A DNA stretch of 64,000 nucleotides, from NCBI RefSeq assembly GCF_017304635.1, contig NZ_JAFKMA010000002.1, positions 186,001 through 250,000 of the forward strand, given 5' to 3'. The stretch comes from Sphingomonas sp. (GTDB lineage: Bacteria; Pseudomonadota; Alphaproteobacteria; Sphingomonadales; Sphingomonadaceae). This document shows, piece by piece, positions 17,515 to 24,471 of this stretch (its first letter is position 1; every line of letters begins with the position of its first letter). The notes beneath the pieces are model-generated. The model did no database searches and was not told where the DNA came from. It worked only from the letters and a program-made list of their open reading frames with translations. The position numbers and the translations under genes were made by a program.

Positions 17515-17844
17515 ATGGGCGGTTATCAAGTGCACAGCCACGGCACGGGCGACGACGGTTACGACGAGGAAGGCTATGACGAGAGCCAGCGCGCCGAAAT
17601 CCTGGAGGCGACGCGCGACGGCCCGACCGACGGCAACCTCATCACCGACCTGCAACCCGATCTAGGCGACGATCCCGAAAATGACGACGTCACGATGAAC
17701 GGCGACGATGTCGGCGAGGAAGACGACGACGCCGGCCAGACCGCGACCGCGATCGACGAGGACGAGGTGCAGGACGAACTCGACGACGACAGCGTCGGGA
17801 ACGACGAACTGACCGACGCCGACGACGAGGCGCTCAACCCCTGA
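17515..17844 (+). CDS. Highly acidic hypothetical protein, probably stress-induced
   Basis: A 109-aa protein made largely of Asp and Glu (for example DDVGEEDDDAG and QDELDDDSVGNDELTDADDE), with no hydrophobic segment and no Cys, so likely soluble and disordered. AGGAGAGACGAGG before the ATG is a good ribosome binding site. An EcfG-type promoter 34 nt upstream suggests it belongs to the general stress regulon. I know no function for it. Confidence 0.75.
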   Translation: MGGYQVHSHGTGDDGYDEEGYDESQRAEILEATRDGPTDGNLITDLQPDLGDDPENDDVTMNGDDVGEEDDDAGQTATAIDEDEVQDELDDDSVGNDELTDADDEALNP

Positions 17845-17918
17845 GGGCGCCGGTACCGGTGATTGCGAGGCATCCCTTCGCAGCCTAGGCTGACGGCCTG
17901 GATCGTGGGGGGATTGCC

Positions 17919-18509
17919 ATGCCGAGGGATGCGCGGGTCGATGCCTATATCGCCGGCAAGGCGGCGTTCGCGCGCCCGATCCTGATCCACCTGCGCGACC
18001 TCGTCCATGCGACCGTGCCGGCGATCGAGGAAGCGATCAAATGGTCGATGCCGGCCTTCCTGTATCGCGGGCGGCCGGTCGCCAACATGGCGGCGTTCAA
18101 GCAGCATGCGGGCTTCGGCTTCTGGAACCGGCAGGCGATGCCGACCGGGCAGGAAGGCGAGGGGATGGGGCAGTTCGGCCGGCTGACGTCGCTCGCCGAC
18201 CTGCCCGCGGACGCGGTGATCGCGGCCATGCTGAGGGAGGCCGTCGCCGCGATCGACGGCGGGACGGTGCCGAAGCGCGCGGCGCGTGCCGCCAAGCCCG
18301 AGGCGGCGGTGCCGCCGGCTTTGGCCGAGGCGCTGGCGCAGGACGCGCTGGCGACCGCGACCTGGCAGGGATTTCCGCCCGGTTGCCGCTGCGAATATTG
18401 CGAGTGGGTCGGCGACGCCAAGCGTGACGACACTCGCGCCCGGGTCGCGCAGACCATCGCCCAGCTGCGCGAGGGGAAGCGGCACAACTGGCGATATGCC
18501 GGCTGCTGA
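17919..18509 (+). CDS. YdeI/OmpD-associated family protein (DUF1801)
   Basis: A 196-aa protein. The N-terminal 115 residues match the DUF1801/YdhG fold (HATVPAIEEAIKWSMPAFLYRGRP, GFGFWN), and the C-terminus ends with a Lys/Arg-rich helix and EGKRHNWRYAGC, like the bacteriocin-protection YdeI family. A Cys pair (CRCEYC) near residue 168 is a local feature I do not know from the family. The biochemical role is unknown. Confidence 0.8.
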   Translation: MPRDARVDAYIAGKAAFARPILIHLRDLVHATVPAIEEAIKWSMPAFLYRGRPVANMAAFKQHAGFGFWNRQAMPTGQEGEGMGQFGRLTSLADLPADAVIAAMLREAVAAIDGGTVPKRAARAAKPEAAVPPALAEALAQDALATATWQGFPPGCRCEYCEWVGDAKRDDTRARVAQTIAQLREGKRHNWRYAGC

Positions 18510-18830
18510 TGCGCGGAAAGTGGCGAAGGTTGCGCGGACGAGGGCATCGACCGAGCCGGCTCCTCGCCGGGTCCGGCGGGTCGCCGGGCGGCCGTGAGGC
18601 GGTAGGCACCGGCAAGTGTCGGAAGTTGGCGCGATAGCCCGAAAACGGGATGAAAATGTGCGCAGCGCGGTCAGACCAGCCCGTTTGTTGGATTCTCGAC
18701 CCCGGCAAAGTGCACGCCGACGTCGACGCGATCGCCACGCCCGACCCGCGCGTAACCGTCACCCGGCACGTCGCTTGCAGACCGGCCGCAGAAATGGCAT
18801 GTTATCTCATATCGCAATAGGAGGATGCCG
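18510..18830. other. Intergenic region without a convincing gene
   Basis: About 320 bp between the YdeI-like and exbD genes. It is GC-rich and its open frames are short and Arg-rich, with no start signal or recognisable domain. Just before exbD is the AT-rich stretch ATGTTATCTCATATCGC, which could be promoter or operator DNA, but it is not a full match to a known site. Confidence 0.5.
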
Positions 18831-19238
18831 ATGTCCGCTCGTCCCGCCCCTGAACCGATGGCCGCGATCAACATCACGCCGCTGATCGACGTCCTGCTCG
18901 TCCTCCTCATCATGTTCATCATGACCATTCCGGCGATGACTCACACGGTCGCGATCGACCTGCCGACGAGCCAGCCGGCCACGCCGTTGCCGCAGCAACG
19001 CCACCTCCTCGCGATCGGGCCATCGGGCGCGCTGACGCTCGACGGCGGGGCCATCGCCGCAAGCGCCTTGCCCGCGCGGCTCGCCGCGATCGCCGACGAG
19101 CCCGGCGGCATGCTGACGCTCGATGCCGATGCCGGCGCGCGTTACGAAGCGGTCGATCGCGTGCTCGGCGCGGTGAAGCGGGCCGGGGTCACGCGGCTGG
19201 GCTTCGCCGACAATGCGCGGTTCGCCGGCACGTTCTGA
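18831..19238 (+). CDS. exbD: ExbD/TolR-type biopolymer transport protein
   Basis: A 135-aa inner-membrane protein. One transmembrane helix (LIDVLLVLLIMFIMTIPAM, about residues 18-36) begins with the conserved ITPLIDV Asp that carries protons in ExbD/TolR; the remainder is the periplasmic domain (KRAGVTRLGF at the end). It should work with an ExbB-like channel to energise TonB or a similar partner, but no exbB or tonB is adjacent, so it is an orphan here. AGGAGG lies 6 nt upstream of this ATG and directly abuts an in-frame ATG at 18825. Confidence 0.88.
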   Translation: MSARPAPEPMAAINITPLIDVLLVLLIMFIMTIPAMTHTVAIDLPTSQPATPLPQQRHLLAIGPSGALTLDGGAIAASALPARLAAIADEPGGMLTLDADAGARYEAVDRVLGAVKRAGVTRLGFADNARFAGTF

Positions 19239-19310
19239 ACCGGACGCCGAGGGAACGGGGCGGCGGGCGAGGCGTTCATCGCGCCAACCCCCACCGATTC
19301 GAGAGCCATC

Positions 19311-19985
19311 TTGCGTCCTTCGCTCGCCGCCGCTGCCATATCCGCCATCGCCGTCGCGTCGCTGATCGGCGGCTGTGCCCCGCCGGCGGCGACCACCAAC
19401 ACCGCGACCGACCTCAACGCCGCCGCCGAACGTGGGCAGGCGAATGTCGACGATTATGCCGCGCAGACCGCGCAGCGCCGGACGCCCGCGCCGTCCCCGT
19501 CCGCCACCCCGCGCCACGAGGTGCCGCTCGCGCCGGCCGATCCCGGCCAGCCCGGCGGCCTGCCAGACGACCGCACGCCGGTGTCGGAAGCGCCGTTTAC
19601 CCCCGACAGTGCGCAGGGCGCGGCAAACGTCGTCCAGACCTATTATGCGCTGATCAGCGAGAAGAAGTACCGCCAGGCCTGGGCGCTGTGGCGCGGCCAG
19701 GGTTCGGCGAGCGGCCAGTCCGCCGATGGCTTCGCCGCCGAGTTCGGGCGCTTCCGCAAATACCACGCCAATGTCGGCGCGCCGGGCCGCATCGATGCCG
19801 GCGCCGGCCAGCGCTACGTCAGCGTGCCGGTACAGGTCTACGCCCGGCGCAGCGACGGCAGCCCGGCCTATTGGCGCGGCACCGTCGTGCTCCACCGCGC
19901 CGGCGACATCGACGGCGCGACGGCCGAGCAGAAAGCGTGGCGGATCGAGTCGATCGACCTGAAGCCGGCGCCCGGCAAGAGCTGA
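19311..19985 (+). CDS. Hypothetical lipoprotein
   Basis: A 224-aa protein with a lipoprotein signal peptide (ASLIGGC, lipidated Cys at about residue 22), a Pro/Ala-rich linker to about residue 100, then a folded domain with VVQTYYALISEKKYRQAW, which looks NTF2-like, and YWRGTVVLHRAG. The start is TTG with GAGAG upstream; no ATG would include the lipobox. It follows exbD by 72 bp and may be co-transcribed. Confidence 0.7.
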   Translation: MRPSLAAAAISAIAVASLIGGCAPPAATTNTATDLNAAAERGQANVDDYAAQTAQRRTPAPSPSATPRHEVPLAPADPGQPGGLPDDRTPVSEAPFTPDSAQGAANVVQTYYALISEKKYRQAWALWRGQGSASGQSADGFAAEFGRFRKYHANVGAPGRIDAGAGQRYVSVPVQVYARRSDGSPAYWRGTVVLHRAGDIDGATAEQKAWRIESIDLKPAPGKS

Positions 19986-20007
19986 CGGCCGCGCCCGCCG
20001 CGCGCCG

Positions 20008-20523
20008 TCAATCCTCCCGCGTGCGCCCGCTGATCTCGCCGTCGGCGAAGCGCTCGGTATGCACCACCACGACGATCCGCCCCGCGCGCAGGCCGTTGAC
20101 CAGCCCCTCGAAATCGAGCGGCGCGTTCATCGCCTTCACCTGCGCGGCGAAATCGAGGTTGCGCGCCGCCAGCTGGAACCCGCCGCGCGTCGCGCGATAG
20201 CTCGCCCCGGACGGCGCCCCGATCGCGGCGTCGCAATCGTCCGGCCCGCGGCAATCGTTGAGCGTCACCGGGCCGATCGGCTTTGCGATCCACGCCTTGC
20301 TCAACTGGTCGGGCGCGATGCCGGACACGTCGGCCTCGATCGACACGCGCCGGCTCGACGTATCGACGCGCACCGTCGCGCGGCCGCCGGCGGGCGAGTT
20401 GGTCAGCGTCGGCCCCGCCGTCCCGCCGAGCACGGCGCGGAAGGTGTAGGTCTTGGCGGCCAGCGGCGAAGCGGAGAGCGCGACGAGCGGCGCAAGGCCA
20501 GCGAGGACGAGGCGTGGGGTCAT
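20008..20523 (-). CDS. CHRD domain-containing exported protein
   Basis: A 171-aa protein with a signal peptide (residues 1-23, ending SPLAAKT) and one CHRD domain, a beta-rich fold first defined in chordin and found in exported bacterial proteins. It shows TFRAVLGG, an A-DVSGIAP strand, and the terminal HTERFADGEISGRT, close to the usual HT--F--GEIRG ending. The two Cys in NDCRGPDDCD probably form a disulfide. It converges on the lipoprotein gene. Confidence 0.82.
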   Translation of the reverse strand: MTPRLVLAGLAPLVALSASPLAAKTYTFRAVLGGTAGPTLTNSPAGGRATVRVDTSSRRVSIEADVSGIAPDQLSKAWIAKPIGPVTLNDCRGPDDCDAAIGAPSGASYRATRGGFQLAARNLDFAAQVKAMNAPLDFEGLVNGLRAGRIVVVVHTERFADGEISGRTRED

Positions 20524-20729
20524 GCGGCGCTGGCTAGGGGGTCGTGGCTGACTGCAGGATGAAGCGCCGAAGTATACTGACGTCCACGATGTCGCTCGAT
20601 TGGCGCGCGGGGCCAAACTTGACAAACTTGACGGGAGTAGCGGGTTGCAACGGCCGGGGAGGCCGACGCGGCATAGGGGACAGGGGCGAGGGCGCGGCGG
20701 CATGTCGGAAATATATAGCTGGGGTCGGG

Positions 20730-20861
20730 TCAGTAGGAAAACGATCGGCGATCGGCGGTGAAGCCGTCGTGGCGGCGGACGATCGGGACGGGGCGATAAT
20801 CGGCGCGTTGCGCGGGATCGGCCGGATTGATGTCGCGCGGCGCGGCGAGCCTGGTTGCCAT
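20730..20861 (-). CDS. Small 43-aa hypothetical protein
   Basis: A 43-codon frame beginning MATRLAAPRD and ending RRSFSY, with AAGGAG 8 nt before the ATG at 20861. Composition (Arg, Asp, Pro, Tyr) looks coding, with no hydrophobic segment. It sits between the CHRD gene and the AT-rich islet. No family known to me. Confidence 0.55.
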   Translation of the reverse strand: MATRLAAPRDINPADPAQRADYRPVPIVRRHDGFTADRRSFSY

Positions 20862-20889
20862 GACGATGCTCCTTGGTTGGGAGCGGGGT

Positions 20890-20992
20890 CAGGCTTCGGG
20901 CAGCGGATTAGCGATAGCCAATCCGCGATTGGCTGCGCCGAACCCAAAGCGCTGCCGGCGGGTCGGCAATGCCGAACTCGGCCGAAGGCGCG
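20890..20992. repeat. Palindromic repeat at the left edge of the AT-rich islet (family D-like)
   Basis: Contains GCGGATT-AGCGATAGCC-AATCCGC and further short inverted GC-rich segments such as GCCGAACTCGGC. It resembles the element on the other side of the islet at 21866-21966 in style, not base for base. Confidence 0.5.
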
Positions 20993-21006
20993 GATTCGGT
21001 CTACGC

Positions 21007-21788
21007 CTAAGTTAATCCCTCAATTCCGTAGCAGTCGTATATAATTATTCGCTTAAGGCGCCCATCCTCATACATAATCTTTTTAAATAGTATATTCACT
21101 GTGGCCCAGTGTTTTCAATATATTGAGTTAAATAACGGGATAGATTAGGCACCGTTCTACCTGTTGCTCCCTTATCTACTCTAAATGGAATTGTTCGTCC
21201 GAGGTCTAGGAAAAACACTCTACCATATTTTGAATTAGCGTTTAGAGCGGCAACAGATACATCTTGCTTACTGGTTCCTTATTCAAAAACCTCCTCCCTG
21301 AGATAGGCTTTTGTTTTTTTGTTAAAATCAACAAGAAGCTGCTTTCCAGTTTTTATAGAAATATTCTGTTCTGGATGGTCAATCCAAGAATGGCCACGCA
21401 ACAATGATGGGGATGTGGCTTCCGCGAGTGCCTCTAAATCGCCGTCGCGGAATATGTGGTCTCCAACTACAAGATCGCCTTTGCTGCCACTTCCGGTTGC
21501 CCGCTTCCAAGTTGCTTTAAGAATGTCGTAAAACAGATTTCCAGCGGCGCCGGAAGCCAGTACACCTCCTACTGTCAGAATTACGTCTAGACTCCCAGGA
21601 CGGGTTTCCTGAAAAAACAGACGTAGCCGATCGTCGTATGGCTGGCGCTGCCTGACAACGCCGGTGACGGCATAGTGAGCTACTAAAGTTGCTGCGTGAG
21701 CAAGGCCGGCTAGTGATTCCAGACCATCGTTAGCCTCTACGTGGTGACGTCGCGCTTCTAAGCCCGTAAATTTAATCTCGATTGCCAT
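21007..21788 (-). pseudogene. Decayed AT-rich gene (DUF7946-like), one nonsense codon and one frameshift
   Basis: From the ATG at 21788 (AIEIKFTGLEARRHHVEAND) the frame runs 169 codons to a TAA at 21279-21281. The same frame then continues with GTSKQDVSVAALNAN, GRVFFLDLGRTIPF and NLSRYLTQYIENTG to a TGA at 21096-21098. Restoring one missing G in the GGG at about 21105 leads on through TVNILFKKI and RLKRIIIYDCYG to TAG at 21007. The repaired protein would be 260 aa and, by memory, fits the DUF7946 family along its length. The gene is AT-rich and uses codons rare here (TTA, ATA, AGA), indicating horizontal origin. The 169-aa upstream part (21279-21788) could still be translated. Function unknown. 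Confidence 0.75.
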
Positions 21789-21865
21789 AGAACCCTCTAA
21801 GCGAAGACTGTATGGACATCACAATAATATCAAGCTGAAGAATTAGTTCAAAATGGATCAACGCC

Positions 21866-21966
21866 GCGGGAGTAAATCCCGCGTCGTCGGTCGGCGCTGG
21901 CGGCGCCGCCGGCTGGTCGCGCCTCTTGGCGGGGATTAGCTTGCGCTAATCCCGCGCCCGGCGCGA
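21866..21966. repeat. Palindromic repeat, family D, right edge of islet
   Basis: Hairpins CGCGGGAGTAAATCCCGCG, GGCGCTGGCGGCGCC and GGGATTAGCTTGCGCTAATCCC in series. The first resembles the hairpin at 61322-61344 beside rplA, which has the same AGTAAAT loop. It ends at the nrdB stop codon and may end nrdB transcription. Confidence 0.7.
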
Positions 21967-21967
21967 C

Positions 21968-23035
21968 TTACTCCGCCGCAATCCCAGCCTTAGCGAACAT
22001 ATCTCCCTCGCTCGCTTCGCCCTCGCCCGCATCCTCGTTCGCGGCCTTGCCCGCCTTCGCCTTCTGGCGCTTGTCGAACGAGTCCCACACTTCGTTCCAC
22101 TGGCCCTTGGTCGCGGCCTTCGAATATTCGGTCGCGCGCTGTTCGAAGAAGTTGGCGTGCTCGACGCCGTTCAGCAGCGGGCTGAGCCAGGGCAGGGGGT
22201 GTTCGTCGATCATGTAGATCGGCTTCATCCCGAGCTGCCCCAGCCGCCAGTCGGCGATGTAGCGGATGTACTTCTTGATCTCCTTCGGGCTCATGCCGTT
22301 GACCGGCCCCATCTCGAACGCCAGGTCGATGAAATTGTCCTCCAGCCGGACGGTCGTCTGGCACACGTCGGCGATGTCGTCCTTCACCGCCTTGGTCAGG
22401 CAGTTGCGCTCCTTGCAGAAGGTGTGGAACAGCCGCGTGATCCCCTCGCAATGCAGCGTCTCGTCGCGGACCGACCACGACACGATCTGGCCCATGCCCT
22501 TCATCTTGTTGAAGCGCGGGAAGTTCATCAGCATCGCAAACGACGCGAACAGTTGCAGCCCCTCGGTAAAGCCGCCGAACATGGCGAGCGTGCGCGCGAT
22601 GTCCTGGTCGTTGTCGACGCCGAACTGCTGCAGGTAGTCGTGCTTGTCCTTCAGCTCGGCATATTCGAGGAAGGCGCCGTATTCGCTCTCCGGCATGCCG
22701 ATCGTGTCGAGCAGGTGGCTGTACGCGGCGATGTGGACCGTCTCCATGTTGCTGAACGCGGTCAGCATCATCTTGATCTCGGTCGGCTTGAACACGCGGC
22801 CGTATTTGTCGTGGTAGCAATCCTGCACCTCGACATCGGCCTGGGTGAAGAAGCGGAAGATCTGGGTCAGCAGGTTGCGCTCGTGGTCGGAGAGCTTCTG
22901 CGCCCAGTCGCGGCAATCCTCGCCCAGCGGCACTTCCTCCGGCAACCAGTGGAGCTGCTGCTGACGCTTCCAGAATTCGAACGCCCAGGGGTATTCGAAC
23001 GGCTTGTACTGCTTGCGGGCTTCGAGAAGGGACAT
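21968..23035 (-). CDS. nrdB: Class I ribonucleotide reductase, beta subunit
   Basis: A 355-aa R2 protein, the radical-generating subunit that pairs with NrdA to make deoxyribonucleotides. Expected di-iron ligands are visible: Asp67 (TQADVEV), Glu98 and His101 (METVH), with later Glu/His pairs in FTEGLQ and RDETLHCEG; Tyr105 is placed for the stable tyrosyl radical. The C-terminal 40 residues are Ala/Glu/Lys-rich (AGEGEASEGDMFAK) and end in a tail that may dock on NrdA. nrdA is 1.4 kb upstream rather than adjacent. Confidence 0.95.
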   Translation of the reverse strand: MSLLEARKQYKPFEYPWAFEFWKRQQQLHWLPEEVPLGEDCRDWAQKLSDHERNLLTQIFRFFTQADVEVQDCYHDKYGRVFKPTEIKMMLTAFSNMETVHIAAYSHLLDTIGMPESEYGAFLEYAELKDKHDYLQQFGVDNDQDIARTLAMFGGFTEGLQLFASFAMLMNFPRFNKMKGMGQIVSWSVRDETLHCEGITRLFHTFCKERNCLTKAVKDDIADVCQTTVRLEDNFIDLAFEMGPVNGMSPKEIKKYIRYIADWRLGQLGMKPIYMIDEHPLPWLSPLLNGVEHANFFEQRATEYSKAATKGQWNEVWDSFDKRQKAKAGKAANEDAGEGEASEGDMFAKAGIAAE

Positions 23036-23052
23036 GGGTTAGCCTTTCAGAC

Positions 23053-23241
23053 TCAACGGTCAAAGAAATGGAGCGCGATCATCAGCACGCCGAGCAGCAT
23101 GATGATGATCGCGTAGATGCGACGCGTACGCGTACGCGTGACGGCGGGACGATCCCCGTCCCGTCGCCCGACCGACCACAGGACAAAGCCGAGGAAGACG
23201 AAGGCGCCACCGGGCAGCAATATGCGGAGGATGTCGATCAC
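23053..23241 (-). CDS. Small two-helix membrane protein
   Basis: A 62-aa protein with two predicted membrane helices (LLPGGAFVFLGFVLWSV and AIIIMLLGVLMIALHFF) separated by a basic loop (RRDGDRPAVTRTRTRR). The GTG start overlaps the stop of the preceding small membrane gene (GTGA), so they are coupled. It lies 17 bp before nrdB, so it may be read with it. No function known. Confidence 0.65.
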   Translation of the reverse strand: MIDILRILLPGGAFVFLGFVLWSVGRRDGDRPAVTRTRTRRIYAIIIMLLGVLMIALHFFDR

Positions 23242-23432
23242 GACCCCGCCTCCCAGTTCGCCATCGACCAGGCCGAGAAAGCGAGCGTCAGCGCCAGCAC
23301 GATCAGCATCGTCGCCGCGATCCGCCGGGCATAGACCGCGCCCTCGCTCCGCGCCGGCCGCCCCGCGACCACCGCGCCGGCGATGCCGACCACCGCCGCG
23401 ACCGCGTACATGATGAGCGGGGCGCGGCTCAT
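23238..23432 (-). CDS. Small two-helix membrane protein
   Basis: A 64-aa protein with two hydrophobic helices (IMYAVAAVVGIAGAVVAG and ATMLIVLALTLAFSAWSM). A GAGGTGGGTGGC stretch provides the ribosome binding site for the ATG at 23432. It overlaps the next small membrane gene by 4 nt and belongs to the run leading into nrdB. No function known. Confidence 0.6.
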   Translation of the reverse strand: MSRAPLIMYAVAAVVGIAGAVVAGRPARSEGAVYARRIAATMLIVLALTLAFSAWSMANWEAGS

Positions 23433-23439
23433 GCCACCC

Positions 23440-23545
23440 ACCTCGCACGCGCCACGCCGTCGGACAGGACGGCTACGCCGGCCTGCCGCCCGCCGTGGCG
23501 AGTGGCGGATTTGCTCGCGCAAATCCGCCTCCGCCCGCGCCATGA
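23440..23545. repeat. GC-rich palindromic repeat (family D-like)
   Basis: Includes GCCGTC-GGACAG-GACGGC and GGCGGATTTGCTCGCGCAAATCCGCC, a perfect 11-bp stem with a 4-nt loop. It shares the CGTCGGAC word with the repeats at 61322 and 62953. Confidence 0.6.
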
Positions 23546-23605
23546 AACCACTCGCCGTTCGCTGCGTTTCGCCCCCGGAACCGTTAACCTTTCAGGAGCG
23601 ACAGC

Positions 23606-23869
23606 ATGGCCGACCTCAGTCAGATCAAGGAACATATGGAAGTCATCGGCGCCGACGGTGTCCATGTCGGCACCGTCGACAAGGTCGAGGGCGACCGCAT
23701 CAAGCTGACCAAGCAGGATTCGGGCGCCGACGTCGAGGAAGGGCAGGGCGCGCATGCCGGGCACCATCACTTCATCTCGGGCGGGCTCGTCGCCGGGGTG
23801 GAAGGCGACCAGGTGCGGCTGTCGGCCAATGCCGACGTCGCGGTGACATTCGAGGAAGAAGAGGCGTAA
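23606..23869 (+). CDS. DUF2171 domain protein
   Basis: An 87-aa soluble protein matching DUF2171, a small PRC-barrel-like beta fold: MEVIGADGVHVGTVDKVEGDRIKLTK in the N-terminal half and GLVAGVEGDQVRLS in the C-terminal half, with HAGHHHF between. AGGAG lies 8 nt upstream of the ATG. Its role is unknown. It stands alone on the plus strand between the nrdB run and a DUF559 gene and is followed by a clear terminator. Confidence 0.85.
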   Translation: MADLSQIKEHMEVIGADGVHVGTVDKVEGDRIKLTKQDSGADVEEGQGAHAGHHHFISGGLVAGVEGDQVRLSANADVAVTFEEEEA

Positions 23870-23914
23870 GCCTTCGGCCCGCGCGGAGCGGCAACGCCGC
23901 GCGACGGCTGAGCG

Positions 23915-23952
23915 AACCCCGGCCGCGGCAACGCGGTCCGGGGTTTCGTTTT
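23915..23952 (+). terminator. Rho-independent terminator after the DUF2171 gene
   Basis: Stem AACCCCGG / CCGGGGTT with an inner CGCGG/ACGCG region, followed by TCGTTTT. Confidence 0.75.
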
Positions 23953-23955
23953 GCC

Positions 23956-24024
23956 CTAATCCCTCTCCCCCTGTGGGAGAGGGAGGGAGCGCCGCAGGCG
24001 CGGAAGGGTGAGGGGGTCGCTCAA
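23956..24024 (+). repeat. CCCTCTCCC hairpin repeat, left copy flanking the DUF559 gene
   Basis: CCCTCTCCC-CCTGTG-GGAGAGGG followed by a GC-rich hairpin (GCGCCGCAGGCGC) and AAGGGTGAGGGGG. The copy at 24406-24446 has the same elements in opposite orientation. Confidence 0.85.
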
Positions 24025-24359
24025 CCATGAAGGACGTCCCTTCGCCCAGGCAATGCGTCCGAGATTGCGTCGATCACGCCATCGATATTTGTCATCACAT
24101 CGTTGTTCCAGAAACGGATGACGCGATAGCCCTCGCTGTTGAGGAAAGCCGTTCGCCGGTCGTCGCGGTCACGACGTTCCGCGTGCGTGGCGTCATCGAT
24201 CTCCACGATCAGGCGCGCGCCATGCGCGCAGAAATCGGCGTGGTAAGGACCGAAGGGTACCTGGCGCCGAAATCTTGCCTCGGGGAAGGTCGTTCGCAAT
24301 GCCGACCAAATCAGGCGCTCGGGTGAACCGGCGTCCCGACGAAGTTGGCGCGACCGCAT
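24021..24359 (-). CDS. DUF559 (Vsr-like) endonuclease-domain protein
   Basis: A 112-aa protein of the DUF559 family, related to very-short-patch repair and restriction-type nucleases. The core is FRRQVPFGPYHADF, LIVEIDDATH and RVIRFWNNDVM; Asp42, Glu53 and Asp55/His59 are candidate catalytic residues. The frame also extends upstream to 24470, but that extension (SPSPLVGEGRVRG) is simply the translated flanking repeat, so I start at 24359 (MRSRQLRRDAG). Inverted hairpin repeats lie on both sides, the left one ending at the stop codon. Biochemical activity of the family is, as far as I know, unproven. Confidence 0.8.
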   Translation of the reverse strand: MRSRQLRRDAGSPERLIWSALRTTFPEARFRRQVPFGPYHADFCAHGARLIVEIDDATHAERRDRDDRRTAFLNSEGYRVIRFWNNDVMTNIDGVIDAISDALPGRRDVLHG

Positions 24360-24405
24360 AACGGTTGCGGCGGGCAGCAGCTGGCGCTTGGTAAGGCCGT
24401 CCGCA

Positions 24406-24446
24406 TTCCCCCTCACCCTTCCCTCTCCCACGAGGGGAGAGGGAGA
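24406..24446 (-). repeat. CCCTCTCCC hairpin repeat, right (inverted) copy flanking the DUF559 gene
   Basis: CCCCCTCACCCTT then CCCTCTCCC-ACGAG-GGGAGAGGG, the reverse-oriented counterpart of 23956-24024 without the GC-rich middle hairpin. Confidence 0.85.
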
Positions 24447-24471
24447 TTCATGGCTGCCTAGCTCTCCCACC

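Noticed and set aside
18795-18818. Zur-like half-site ATGTTATCTCATATCGC before exbD
   Set aside because: Only one half resembles the known palindrome; no symmetric partner.
18616-18885. 89-codon frame overlapping exbD
   Set aside because: Arg-rich composition typical of out-of-frame GC-rich DNA, and it overlaps the well supported exbD.
20544-21044. 166-codon plus-strand frame
   Set aside because: Low-quality composition, overlaps the palindromic repeat and the decayed gene; the 43-aa frame on the other strand is better supported.
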